Assembly: GCF_001687105.1 (NCBI RefSeq)
Contig: NZ_CP014595.1
Span: 682,001-746,000, forward strand
Length of the DNA: 64,000 nucleotides
DNA from: Salipiger sp. CCB-MM3
GTDB lineage: Bacteria; Pseudomonadota; Alphaproteobacteria; Rhodobacterales; Rhodobacteraceae
Reading direction: 5' to 3'
Shown: positions 8,442 through 16,802 of the stretch, in pieces
Numbering within the stretch: position 1 is the first letter of the stretch
Layout: the number at the start of each line of letters is the position of its first letter
Position numbers and translations under genes: made by a program
Notes under the pieces: generated by a model
The model's database searches: none
Seen by the model: the letters and a program-made list of their open reading frames with translations, nothing else
Told to the model about the DNA's origin: nothing

Positions 8442-10040
8442 TTACTCTTCGATGGTGATCGACGAGAAGTTCTGGTACCAGTTCTGCGCCTGAACGAAGC
8501 CCTTCACCTTGGGCGCCATGGCGCGCGGTGCGACGTCGTGGGTGACCATGAGGAACAGCGCGTCATCGACGTATTTCTCATGCGTCTTGCGCATCACAGC
8601 GTCCTGCGCTTCGGGATCGAAGGTGTTCTTGATCTCCGAGAACAGCGCCTGCATCTCATCGTCGCAATAGTGGCCCCAGTTGGTGCCATTGGGCGCGATA
8701 AGGTTGCAGTCGAGGTGACGGATGAGGCCGGTGAACGGGTCCTGCAGGAAGTAGGTGAAGTTCACCGACATCGCGCCGTCAACCGACGGATCGGCCGCAC
8801 CGGCACGCCACAGGTTGATCATCTGGTTCCACTCGACCACCGAGAACTCGACGTCGATCCAGATCTCGGCGAGGCTCTGCTGAACGTATTCGTTCATCGG
8901 CAGCGGCAGCATCTGGCCCGAACCCGACGGCGAGATCAGCGCCTTCACCTGCAGATGGTTGTCGGGGCCGTAGCCGGCCTCTTCCATCAGCGCCTTGGCG
9001 GCATCGAGGTCATAGGAGATGTCGAACGAGGGGTTGCCGAACCATTGCGAGCTGGGCGGCAGGAAGCCCTTCGCGGGGACCATCAGGCCACCCAGGAGCG
9101 GCGCCATGCCTTCGCGGTCGATGGCGAGGTTGGCCGCCTTGCGCACGCGGATGTCGTTCCACGGCGAGCCTTCCAGACGCGACAGGTGCCAGGTCCAGTT
9201 GTGCGGATAGGCGTTGGAGGAGATGACGAAGCCATTGCCTTCCATCGCCGGGATGGTGTCGGGCGCCGGAGCTTCGATCCAGTCGACCTGACCGGACAGC
9301 AGCGCGGCCGAACGGGCGTTGGGCTCGGGCAGCGGGATCAGCACCATCTTGTCGAGCTGGGGAACGCGGCTGTCGTCCCAGTAGTCGGCGAAGGGCACCA
9401 GTTCGGCGCGCTCACGCGGCACGAAGGTTTCGAGCTTCCACGGGCCGGTGCCCGACGGGCTGCCTGCGACCTTCTCCCAGTCCTTGTCCATGGCTTCCCA
9501 GTTCGCCTTCGACGACATGAGGATCCAGGTCATCTGGTAGGGCAGCGTGGCGTCGGGCTCTTTCGTGGTGATCTCGAGCGTGTAGTCGTCGATCGCCTCA
9601 TAGGAAGCCACGGCGGGGATGCGCGACTTGCCCTGCGCCGACTGGCGCGGGTCGTATTGCTCGGAGCTTTCGTCGAGGATCTTGTCAAGGTTCCACACCA
9701 CATCGGCGGCGGTGAACGGCGCGCCGTCGTGGAAGGTGACGCCTTCGCGCAGCGTGAAGGTCCATTTGGTCTTGTCTTCCTCGTCCACCGACCACTCGGT
9801 GGCGAGACCGGGGATCAGGACCGAGGGTTTGTCGGCGCTGGTGAGATCCCATTCGATCAGCGAGTCATAGACGGTGTAGCCCATGAAACGCATCCCCTCG
9901 CCGCCCTGGTCGGTCTGACCGGTGGTGAGAGGAATGTCGGCTGCGGTCATGCCGATCCGCAAAGTGCCTTGCGCCATTGCGGCGCTGGCCATGGTGGCCG
10001 CGACGGCGAGCGCCGCAATGCCTGCTTTCAGACGAAGCAT
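8442..10040 (-). CDS. ABC importer substrate-binding protein, family 5 (DppA/OppA type)
   Basis: 532 residues with a Sec signal peptide (MLRLKAGIAALAVAATMASAAMAQ, cleavage after about residue 24). The mature protein has the family 5 features: YDSLIEWDL, then FTLREGVTFHDGAPFTAADVVWNLDKI and the GTGPWKLETF segment. It captures the ligand in the periplasm and hands it to the DppB/DppC-like channel. It is the first gene of an operon that continues through the permeases, the ATPases, the amidase, the Rid protein and the racemase-fold protein. The ligand cannot be predicted reliably; a peptide-like or amide-containing nitrogen compound fits the neighbours. Confidence 0.93.
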   Translation of the reverse strand: MLRLKAGIAALAVAATMASAAMAQGTLRIGMTAADIPLTTGQTDQGGEGMRFMGYTVYDSLIEWDLTSADKPSVLIPGLATEWSVDEEDKTKWTFTLREGVTFHDGAPFTAADVVWNLDKILDESSEQYDPRQSAQGKSRIPAVASYEAIDDYTLEITTKEPDATLPYQMTWILMSSKANWEAMDKDWEKVAGSPSGTGPWKLETFVPRERAELVPFADYWDDSRVPQLDKMVLIPLPEPNARSAALLSGQVDWIEAPAPDTIPAMEGNGFVISSNAYPHNWTWHLSRLEGSPWNDIRVRKAANLAIDREGMAPLLGGLMVPAKGFLPPSSQWFGNPSFDISYDLDAAKALMEEAGYGPDNHLQVKALISPSGSGQMLPLPMNEYVQQSLAEIWIDVEFSVVEWNQMINLWRAGAADPSVDGAMSVNFTYFLQDPFTGLIRHLDCNLIAPNGTNWGHYCDDEMQALFSEIKNTFDPEAQDAVMRKTHEKYVDDALFLMVTHDVAPRAMAPKVKGFVQAQNWYQNFSSITIEE

Positions 10041-10416
10041 AAGAACCTCCGAAATATCCCTGTTGAATGGCCCGGCCTCATGCGTGTGCCGGATGCGTGA
10101 TCAGCTTGACGTGGGCGCAGAGCGAAGGGCAGACAGGCGAGCGCATCGGGAAATTATCTTTTTGGCATTCCATCTGGATCGCTCAAAAATTAAACGGAAA
10201 ATTCACGGGCGCACACAAAACCGGCACCGGAAAGTCATTTTTGTACGAACAAAACCGGGAAATACAGACACCGAGCGGCGTTGCCGATTGGCCTCACGCT
10301 GAAGTAGAAAAGAGCAAGTTACGCTCGCGTAAGCTATGGAAATGCGTGATTTCCCACGCACTATCGGCTTTGAAGAGCGCAGAAGCTGAAACATGCCGCA
10401 ATTTGACCGAGCAGTT
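10041..10416. promoter_or_regulatory. Divergent intergenic region with repeats (importer operon / GH8 gene)
   Basis: About 375 bases without a gene, markedly more AT-rich than the surroundings at 10150-10300. It must hold promoters for the importer operon (minus) and the glucanase gene (plus). Visible structure: the 10-base direct repeat ACAAAACCGG at 10215-10224 and 10249-10258, and a palindrome TTTTGTACGAACAAAA at 10239-10254 that overlaps the second copy. These are candidate operator sites. No convincing -35/-10 pair was identified. Confidence 0.5.
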
Positions 10417-11442
10417 ATGGACAGACGCAATTTCCTCGCGGGGCTCACCGCTTTGACCTGCAGCGCCGCCCCGGCAGCGACCGCCGAATCCAGTTCTGAG
10501 CAATGCTGGCGGCTGTGGCGCGCGCGGTTCATGCAGCCCGACGGGCGGGTGATCGACGATCTGCAGGGCGGCACGAGCCATTCCGAAGGTCAGGGCTATG
10601 GCTTGCTTCTGGCACAGGCCCATGGGGATGAGCGCAGCTTCCGAAATATGGAGGAGTGGACGGCGCATAATCTCGCGATCCGCGACGACCGGCTCATGGC
10701 GTGGCAATGGATCCCCCGCCGCCGCGACAATATCGAGGATTGGCACAATGCCACCGATGGCGATCTCTTCCGCGCTTGGGCTCTGCTGCGGGCGGCGCGC
10801 GACAGCGGCTGGCACGAATATTACGACACTGCCATGGCCATCGCCCGCGACATCGCCCGCCTGTGCCTCGCTCCCGACCCGCGCGCGCCGCAAGAGCTTA
10901 TCCTCAGGCCCGGCGCCGAGGCACGCATGGCCCCCGACCGGGTGCTCTTTAACCCGTCCTACATCATGCCCCGTGCGCTGCGGGAGCTTGGCGAGGCTGC
11001 CGGAGAGCCCAAGCTGATCCGCGCCGCCGACCACGGCGAGAGGCTGCTGGCCGAACTTGCGCGCGAGCCGGTACTGCCCGACTGGATCGACGTCACCGAG
11101 GCGGGCTTTGACGCGCCGCAGGAACATGAGCTGCGCTCGAGCTATGATGCCATTCGCATCCCGCTCTACCTCACTTGGTCGGGCCGCACCGCGCACCCCG
11201 CAGTCGCCTCGGCGTTGGCGGGTTTCGACGCGGCGGGCCCCGGCGGCAAGGTCGCCGTTGCGCTTGGGCCCGCAGGCAAGGTGCGCGCGGTTTCCGACAG
11301 CGCGGGCTATCGCGCCATCGCCGCACTGGCCCGCTGCGCGCCCCTGCCCCCGGCAACCCGGCAGGATTCTGCGCAGTCTTACTACCCGGCGACCCTGCAA
11401 CTTCTCGCGAATGTGGCCATCCGGGAGCGCGGAAGCTGCTGA
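10417..11442 (+). CDS. Glycoside hydrolase family 8 endoglucanase (Tat-exported)
   Basis: 341 residues from the ATG at 10417 (349 from an ATG at 10393). The N-terminus MDRRNFLAGLTALTCSAAPA is a twin-arginine signal. GH8 hallmarks follow: the proton-donor Glu in HSEGQGYGLLLAQ (about 56-68), the catalytic Asp region HNATDGDLFRAWALL and the late SYYPATLQLLA. GH8 includes cellulases and lichenases, and BcsZ of cellulose operons belongs here. It precedes an HlyD-like protein gene and a GT2 synthase gene in the same direction, which suggests it trims or releases the polysaccharide made by that synthase in the periplasm. A strong terminator separates it from those genes. Confidence 0.87.
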   Translation: MDRRNFLAGLTALTCSAAPAATAESSSEQCWRLWRARFMQPDGRVIDDLQGGTSHSEGQGYGLLLAQAHGDERSFRNMEEWTAHNLAIRDDRLMAWQWIPRRRDNIEDWHNATDGDLFRAWALLRAARDSGWHEYYDTAMAIARDIARLCLAPDPRAPQELILRPGAEARMAPDRVLFNPSYIMPRALRELGEAAGEPKLIRAADHGERLLAELAREPVLPDWIDVTEAGFDAPQEHELRSSYDAIRIPLYLTWSGRTAHPAVASALAGFDAAGPGGKVAVALGPAGKVRAVSDSAGYRAIAALARCAPLPPATRQDSAQSYYPATLQLLANVAIRERGSC

Positions 11443-11470
11443 GGGCCCAGTTCCGGCCTTAATCGTTACG

Positions 11471-11506
11471 AAAAGTTTACCGAGGGGCCTCCCCACGTAA
11501 ACTTTT
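11471..11506 (+). terminator. Strong bidirectional terminator/attenuator after the GH8 gene
   Basis: AAAAGTTTAC (11471-11480) pairs perfectly with GTAAACTTTT (11497-11506), and inside it GGGG (11484-11487) pairs with CCCC (11491-11494). The T run is part of the 3' arm and the A run part of the 5' arm, as in bidirectional intrinsic terminators. It lies 29 bases after the GH8 stop and 75 bases before the next start. Confidence 0.85.
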
Positions 11507-11580
11507 GCCGGCCAATGGCTTGCACTCTCGCTGCGTCGCGCAGAAAATCCCGCAAAACGGGCAAACACCGCGAGCAGCAC

Positions 11581-12759
11581 ATGAAGTATACCCGCCTCAT
11601 CATCGGCATCGCCGCGATCCTCGCCACGCTGTGGGTGATCATCGGCGAACAGATGACCGCCGCCAGCGCCAACGCCACTGTCAACGCGCCGGTGGTGACG
11701 CTGCGTGCGCCGGTCGCGGGCACGCTGGAAATGCAGGGCCATGCGCTTGGCGCGCGGCTGGGACAGAATGAGCTTCTGGCCACGGTGAACGATCCGCTCG
11801 CCGATTCCGTCCGGCTGTATGATCTGCAACTCGAAGCCGACACGGCAGGCGCCGCCTATGCTAGGCTCGAGGCCGACATCGAGCAGAAGAAGAAGGCGCG
11901 CGCCGATCTTGAGGCCCGGGCCGAACGCTTTCACGCCGCCCGCATCGAAGAGATCGAGGCGCGGCTGAAAGAGGCGCGCGAGCGCGTCGCATTGCTCGAA
12001 GCATCGGACGAAAGCACCGGCAGCGCCGCCGCCTCGCTGGCCGATGGCGTGACCGTCGAAGACAGCCGCCGCCCCGGCGAGCCGGTGACCCGCGCGCTGG
12101 CGCTTTCGCACGCCCGCGAGCGCGTCGAGACGCTCGAGATCGAACTCGCCACCGCGCGCGAGGGGGTCTATCTCGGCGACGGCTACAACGACGCGCCCTA
12201 TGCCGGACAGCGCATGGCGCAGATCGACGATGAACTCGACAGTCTGAACGCGGCCCTCACCGAAACCGACGCGCAGCGCGCCGCGATCGAGCGCCGCATG
12301 ACCCGCGCCCGCCAGCGCCTTGGCCGCCAGTCGCGCGCCGAACTGCGCACCCCCGCCGAGGGCATGCTGTTCTGGGAGACCCTGCAGGCTGATGCCGTGA
12401 CCGTGCAGCGCGGCGATCCGATTCTGCGCCTCGTCGATTGCAGCCGCAGCATGATCACCCTTTCGGTGACCGAGCGCACGTTCAACTCGCTCCGCGTGGG
12501 GCAGGACGCCAGCTTCCGCTTCACCGGGCAGTCGCATCTCTACCCCGCCACGGTCGGCCGCCTTGCCGGCAGCGGCGCGCGCACGATCTACGCCAACCTC
12601 GCCGTCGCGCCGAGCGCAAAGCACCTTGAACGCTATGACGTGACGCTGCTGGTGCCCTCGCTCAACGCCGACCCCGAGATCGGCTGCGCCGTGGGCCGCA
12701 CTGGCCGGGCCTTCTTTGACGGGCGTCCGCTGGACATCTTCCGCGGCTGGTTCGACTGA
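11581..12759 (+). CDS. HlyD-like membrane fusion protein of a glucan synthase locus (BgsB-like)
   Basis: 392 residues. One membrane segment lies near the N-terminus (LIIGIAAILATLWVIIGEQM, about 7-26). A lipoyl-like half follows (VNAPVVTLRAPVAGTLEMQG), then a long charged helical hairpin with coiled-coil character from about 80 to 270, then the second lipoyl half and a beta-barrel region. This is the architecture of HlyD/EmrA-type periplasmic adaptors. It ends 1 base before the GT2 gene starts. In Sinorhizobium meliloti the mixed-linkage beta-glucan synthase BgsA is encoded with an HlyD-like protein BgsB in this order, so the role is probably guiding nascent glucan across the periplasm. The ATG at 11581 is preferred to one at 11515 because it begins directly before the membrane helix. 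Confidence 0.8.
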   Translation: MKYTRLIIGIAAILATLWVIIGEQMTAASANATVNAPVVTLRAPVAGTLEMQGHALGARLGQNELLATVNDPLADSVRLYDLQLEADTAGAAYARLEADIEQKKKARADLEARAERFHAARIEEIEARLKEARERVALLEASDESTGSAAASLADGVTVEDSRRPGEPVTRALALSHARERVETLEIELATAREGVYLGDGYNDAPYAGQRMAQIDDELDSLNAALTETDAQRAAIERRMTRARQRLGRQSRAELRTPAEGMLFWETLQADAVTVQRGDPILRLVDCSRSMITLSVTERTFNSLRVGQDASFRFTGQSHLYPATVGRLAGSGARTIYANLAVAPSAKHLERYDVTLLVPSLNADPEIGCAVGRTGRAFFDGRPLDIFRGWFD

Positions 12760-12760
12760 G

Positions 12761-14752
12761 ATGAACCGCGATCTCGCCCCGTTCCCCCATCTCGGCGAGT
12801 TGGGGTCGAGCAGCGCCTATCTGCTCTTGGTGGCGGGCATCGGGCTGATCCTGCCGTTCATCGTCGACATCTACCGCACCCGCGACCGCAGCATCCTCTT
12901 CGCCATCGCCTTCATCCTTGCCGCGCGCTACGCGTGGTGGCGGGGCGCAGAGACCTTGGCACCGCTGGAGTTCAGCGCCAGCGCCTTCTTCAGCTACGCG
13001 CTCTATGGGCTCGAACTGGCCACGCTGATCGGCTCGCTCAGCGCCTTCGTCATCCTTGCACGCCACAAGCAGCGCAGCATCGAGGCCGACGAACACGCCG
13101 CATGGTGGGGCGACAAAGAGCCCAAAGTTGCGGTGATGATCGCTACCTACAACGAGGACCGCGAGATCCTCGAGCGCACCATCATCGGGGCCAAATCGCT
13201 GCGGCACCGCAACAAAGAGATCATCGTCCTCGACGACAACCGCCGCGACTGGCTGCGCGACTACTGCGAAACGCAAAACGTGCGTTACATGCGGCGACCC
13301 GACAACAAAGGCTCGAAGGCGGGCAACATCAACCACGCGCTGGACCGGCTGGCCGAAGACCCGGTGCCGCCGGACTTCTGCGCGGTGCTCGATGCGGATT
13401 TCGTGCCGCACCGGGGGTTCATCTCGCGCACGCTGGCGCTGTTTCATGACCCTACCGTGGGGCTGGTGCAGACGCCGCAGCACTTCTTCAACGCCGACCC
13501 GATCCAGCACAACCTCGGGCTCAGCGCCTCTTACCCTGACGAGCAGCGGTTCTTCTTCGACCACATGCAATGCTCGCGCGATGCATGGGGCACGGCGATC
13601 TGCTGCGGCACTTCCTCGGTCTGCCGCTGGGAGGCGCTGCGCGAGTTGGGCGGCTTCCCTACGGAGAGCGTGACCGAAGATTTCATGCTCACGATTTCGC
13701 TGCAGACCATCGGCTGGAAGACCGTCTACCTCAACGAGCCGCTCACCGAAGGGCTCGCGCCGGAAGGCCTTGCAGAATACATCACCCAGCGCGCCCGCTG
13801 GTGCCTCGGCCTGATGCAGATCGCCCGCTCGTCCGTGGGTCCGCTCAGCAAGGCCAACCTGCGCATCCGCGACCGCTGGAGCGTCATCGACTCGGTGTTC
13901 TTCTGGGCCACCAGTTTTCCGTTCCGCATCGCCGCCATCGTGTTTCCGCTGCTCTACTGGTTCTTCAACATCACCGTTGTCGATGCGCAGCTGGCCGATG
14001 TGCTGATCTATTTCGGCCCCTATTACGTCTGGGTCACCATGGTGATGAACCTGCTGTCGCGCGGGCTGATGATCCCGGTCATGCATGACGTCAGCCAGCT
14101 CATCGGCTCGATCCCGATCACCCGCGCGGCCTATACTGGGCTGTTCCGCCCCAAGGGGCACAAGTTCTCGGTCACCGCCAAAGGCGGCGACCGCTCTAAG
14201 GTGGTCGTGCAATGGCGGCTGATGGCGCCCTTCGCGATCTGCCTTGTGCTGAGCGTGGTTGGCCTCAGCCTCGGCATCTTCGACGACAATTTCGCCTACA
14301 ATGATGCGGGCGATGGCAAATGGGTGATCGTCTTCTGGACCGTCTACAATATGGCCGTGCTGACGGTGACCTGCTTTACCTGCATCGAACTGCCCCGCGC
14401 CGAATCCCATATCGCCGACAAACCCGAACGGGTGAGCTTCACCGCCAATGGCCGCAGTGACGCGCTGTGGCTGTCGTCGCTCACGCTCGATACGGCGCGG
14501 CTGCGCGGAAACCTTTATCCGCTGCAGACCCGTGGCGTTCTGCATCTGCCCGACGTGGGCGACCTCGAGGCCTATGTGATCGCCACCACCACCGACGGCG
14601 CGCGCCTGAAGCTGGAGCCGACAGCCGAGCAGCGCGAGGCACTGTTTGTGCGGTTCTACGCGGAAGGCGATGCGCCGGGCGTGGTCAGCACCCGAACCTC
14701 TGCGGTGATTGCAGATATCGCGCGACGCATCAGCTTCGGCCTGCCCGGCTGA
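12761..14752 (+). CDS. Family 2 glycosyltransferase, processive beta-glucan synthase (BgsA/BcsA-like)
   Basis: 663 residues. Two or more N-terminal membrane segments (about 17-60 and 75-100) lead into a GT-A domain with the processive-synthase signature: IATYNEDREILERT, first Asp in IIVLDDN, DADF, the TEDF acid and QRARW (QxxRW). Further membrane helices and a roughly 120-residue cytoplasmic C-terminal domain follow. This matches cellulose synthase relatives that make beta-1,4 or mixed beta-1,3/1,4 glucan from UDP-glucose in the inner membrane. The HlyD-like partner and the absence of bcsB/bcsC point to the BgsA type. The C-terminal domain lacks a clear RxxxR PilZ motif at its start; in BgsA this tail responds to cyclic di-GMP. 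The start ATG lies 1 base after the preceding stop. Confidence 0.85.
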   Translation: MNRDLAPFPHLGELGSSSAYLLLVAGIGLILPFIVDIYRTRDRSILFAIAFILAARYAWWRGAETLAPLEFSASAFFSYALYGLELATLIGSLSAFVILARHKQRSIEADEHAAWWGDKEPKVAVMIATYNEDREILERTIIGAKSLRHRNKEIIVLDDNRRDWLRDYCETQNVRYMRRPDNKGSKAGNINHALDRLAEDPVPPDFCAVLDADFVPHRGFISRTLALFHDPTVGLVQTPQHFFNADPIQHNLGLSASYPDEQRFFFDHMQCSRDAWGTAICCGTSSVCRWEALRELGGFPTESVTEDFMLTISLQTIGWKTVYLNEPLTEGLAPEGLAEYITQRARWCLGLMQIARSSVGPLSKANLRIRDRWSVIDSVFFWATSFPFRIAAIVFPLLYWFFNITVVDAQLADVLIYFGPYYVWVTMVMNLLSRGLMIPVMHDVSQLIGSIPITRAAYTGLFRPKGHKFSVTAKGGDRSKVVVQWRLMAPFAICLVLSVVGLSLGIFDDNFAYNDAGDGKWVIVFWTVYNMAVLTVTCFTCIELPRAESHIADKPERVSFTANGRSDALWLSSLTLDTARLRGNLYPLQTRGVLHLPDVGDLEAYVIATTTDGARLKLEPTAEQREALFVRFYAEGDAPGVVSTRTSAVIADIARRISFGLPG

Positions 14753-14783
14753 CGCGCCGCACTGCCTTCAGAACACGTGGCGC

Positions 14784-15365
14784 TCAGAATGTGTTGACCG
14801 AAAAGCCGATGAAGAACTCGCCCGAGATGAAGCGATAGCCCGCACGCAGGCTCACCGGCCCATCGTAATGCTTGTTCACCGCGAAGGTTGTGTCGAGATA
14901 GCTGTCACTGCCACCGCGCGAAAGCTCGGTGTTGAAACCGCTGTCGCCCCAACCGAAAGAGACCAGCCCGAACCAACTGTGTTCGATGCTGTTGAGCTCA
15001 CCCAGATAGTAGAACGAGCCGAAAGACGTGGGCATCCAGTGGTCCAGCGAGGCACGCACGCCAAAGTCATATTCGTCTTCTTCGCCATCCTTGTAGACCC
15101 CGCCCACCGCCGGGCCGATCTTGAAGCTGGCACCAATCGGCGTGTCGAACCCGTAGGTGAGGCTGCCGACAACCGAATACCCTCCGTCCCAATGGCTCAC
15201 CACTCCGCCGTAGTTCAGCTTGTCGCGGTTCACCGCCAGCACGGCGCCCGAGGTGCTTTGCGCCTGTTCGAGCTGCACGAAGGTGCCGTCCGCCGCTGCC
15301 GGCAGCGCCGACAATGCCAGAGATGCCGCAAGACCGGCCGTAGCGAGAAAGCCAGAGGTCGTCAT
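14784..15365 (-). CDS. Small putative outer-membrane beta-barrel protein
   Basis: 193 residues with a Sec signal (MTTSGFLATAGLAASLALSALPAAA). The mature part is rich in alternating aromatic/polar strands (YSVVGSLTYGF, SFGSFYYLGELN, SLRAGYRFISGEFFIGFSV) and ends NTF; a terminal Phe is the usual outer-membrane assembly signal. Function unknown. It lies tail-to-tail 31 bases from the glucan synthase gene and could be the missing outer-membrane component of that locus, but this is only positional. An ATG at 15377 (four residues earlier) is an alternative start; the chosen one has GGAACTGAAC before it. Confidence 0.6.
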   Translation of the reverse strand: MTTSGFLATAGLAASLALSALPAAADGTFVQLEQAQSTSGAVLAVNRDKLNYGGVVSHWDGGYSVVGSLTYGFDTPIGASFKIGPAVGGVYKDGEEDEYDFGVRASLDHWMPTSFGSFYYLGELNSIEHSWFGLVSFGWGDSGFNTELSRGGSDSYLDTTFAVNKHYDGPVSLRAGYRFISGEFFIGFSVNTF

Positions 15366-15547
15366 GTTCAGTTCCATTTTTGTTGATTGTCTGCCCGCCA
15401 GAGGGTCGCCCGGATTGACCTAGGGTTCGCAACGCAGGCACGCCGACGCAAGTGGCCGGGCCAAGCGCAGGTCACGCCGTGTCATTATCGAGACATTAAT
15501 CCCTGACATAGCGGCATGTTTCCGCCAGCCATCTTTTGACGCAGAAA

Positions 15548-15569
15548 GGGCGGAGGTTGCCCCCCGCCC
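15548..15569 (-). terminator. Terminator after pcaF
   Basis: Read on the minus strand, GGGCGG pairs with CCGCCC around a GGGGCAACCT loop and is followed by TTTCT. It begins 39 bases after the pcaF stop codon and so should end the pcaIJF transcript. The region 15378-15547 upstream of the outer-membrane-like gene otherwise shows no clear feature. Confidence 0.65.
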
Positions 15570-15607
15570 CTGACATGCCCTTGCAGAGCAGATGGTTCAG
15601 CTGTTGC

Positions 15608-16801
15608 CTACGCGCCTTCAAGCGCGATGGCGATGCCCTGACCCACGCCGATGCACATGGTCGCCAGCGCCTTCTGGCCGGGCTTCAGCTCCAGCGCGGC
15701 GGTGCCGGTGATGCGCGCGCCCGACATGCCAAGCGGGTGGCCAAGCGCGATGGCACCGCCGTTGGGGTTCACCCGCGGGTCGTCATCGGCGATGCCCAGA
15801 TCGCGCAGCGTGGCGATGCCCTGAGACGCGAAGGCCTCGTTCAGCTCGATCACGTCGAAGGCGTCCTGCGTTAGACCAAGCCGCGCCATCAGCTTCTTCG
15901 ACGCCGGTGCCGGGCCAAAGCCCATGATGCGCGGCTCGACGCCTGCGGTGGAGCCGCCGACGATGCGCGCGATCGGGGTCAGCCCATGCGCCTTCACCGC
16001 CGCTTCCGAAGCGATGATCAGCGCCGCGGCCCCGTCGTTCACCCCCGAGGCGTTGCCCGCCGTGACCGAGCCGCCCTCGCGGAACGGCGTCGGCAGCTTG
16101 GCGAGCTTCTCCAGCGAGGTCTGGCGCGGATGCTCGTCGGTGTCTACGATCAGCGGATCGCCCTTGCGCTGCGGGATGGTCACCGGGGTGATCTCCTGCG
16201 CGAGACGGCCATTGGCCTGCGCAGCCGCCGCCTTTTCCTGCGACCGCATGGCAAAGGCGTCCTGATCCTCGCGGCTGATGCCGAACTGCGCGGCCACGTT
16301 CTCGCCGGTTTCGGGCATGCTATCCACGCCGTATTGCGCCTTCATCAGCTTGTTGACGAAGCGCCAGCCGATGGTGGTGTCGTAGATCTCGGCATTGCGC
16401 GAGAAGGCCGAGGACGCCTTCGGCATCACGAAGGGCGCGCGGCTCATGCTCTCGACGCCGCCCGCGATGGCCAGCTCGATCTCGCCCGCCTTGATGGCGC
16501 GCGCGGCGGCGATGATCGCATCCATGCCCGAGCCACAGAGGCGATTGAGGGTGGTGCCCGGCACCGTCACCGGCAGCCCCGCCAGCAGCGAGGACATGCG
16601 CGCGACGTTGCGGTTGTCTTCGCCCGCCTGGTTGGCGCAGCCGAAATAGACTTCGTCCACCGCCGACCAGTCGATGTCGTGCTTGGCCATCAGCGCCTTC
16701 AGCGGGATGGCCCCCAGATCGTCGGCCCGCACCGCGGACAGCGAACCGCCGAAGCGGCCGATGGGCGTGCGGATGTAGGAACAGATATAGGCTTCGGTCA
16801 T
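15608..16801 (-). CDS. pcaF: 3-oxoadipyl-CoA thiolase
   Basis: 397 residues, complete thiolase fold. Nucleophile Cys89 lies in TTLNRLCGSGMDA, the His is in GGAIALGHPLGMSGARI, and the second Cys in CIGVGQGIAI. It cleaves 3-oxoadipyl-CoA to succinyl-CoA and acetyl-CoA, the last step of aromatic degradation through beta-ketoadipate. Assignment to PcaF rather than acetoacetyl-CoA thiolase rests on position: it follows pcaI and pcaJ with a 1-base gap in one operon. Confidence 0.9.
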   Translation of the reverse strand: MTEAYICSYIRTPIGRFGGSLSAVRADDLGAIPLKALMAKHDIDWSAVDEVYFGCANQAGEDNRNVARMSSLLAGLPVTVPGTTLNRLCGSGMDAIIAAARAIKAGEIELAIAGGVESMSRAPFVMPKASSAFSRNAEIYDTTIGWRFVNKLMKAQYGVDSMPETGENVAAQFGISREDQDAFAMRSQEKAAAAQANGRLAQEITPVTIPQRKGDPLIVDTDEHPRQTSLEKLAKLPTPFREGGSVTAGNASGVNDGAAALIIASEAAVKAHGLTPIARIVGGSTAGVEPRIMGFGPAPASKKLMARLGLTQDAFDVIELNEAFASQGIATLRDLGIADDDPRVNPNGGAIALGHPLGMSGARITGTAALELKPGQKALATMCIGVGQGIAIALEGA

Positions 16802-16802
16802 C

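Noticed and set aside
6795..10100. An 1101-codon open frame on the plus strand opposite the ABC importer genes
   Set aside because: It is the antisense shadow of five well-supported minus-strand genes in GC-rich DNA. Its translation is Arg/His/Gly/Gln-rich low-complexity sequence without a recognisable domain.
12662..14545. A 627-codon minus-strand frame opposite the glucan synthase gene
   Set aside because: Shadow of the GT2 gene; no domain, start signal or ribosome binding site.
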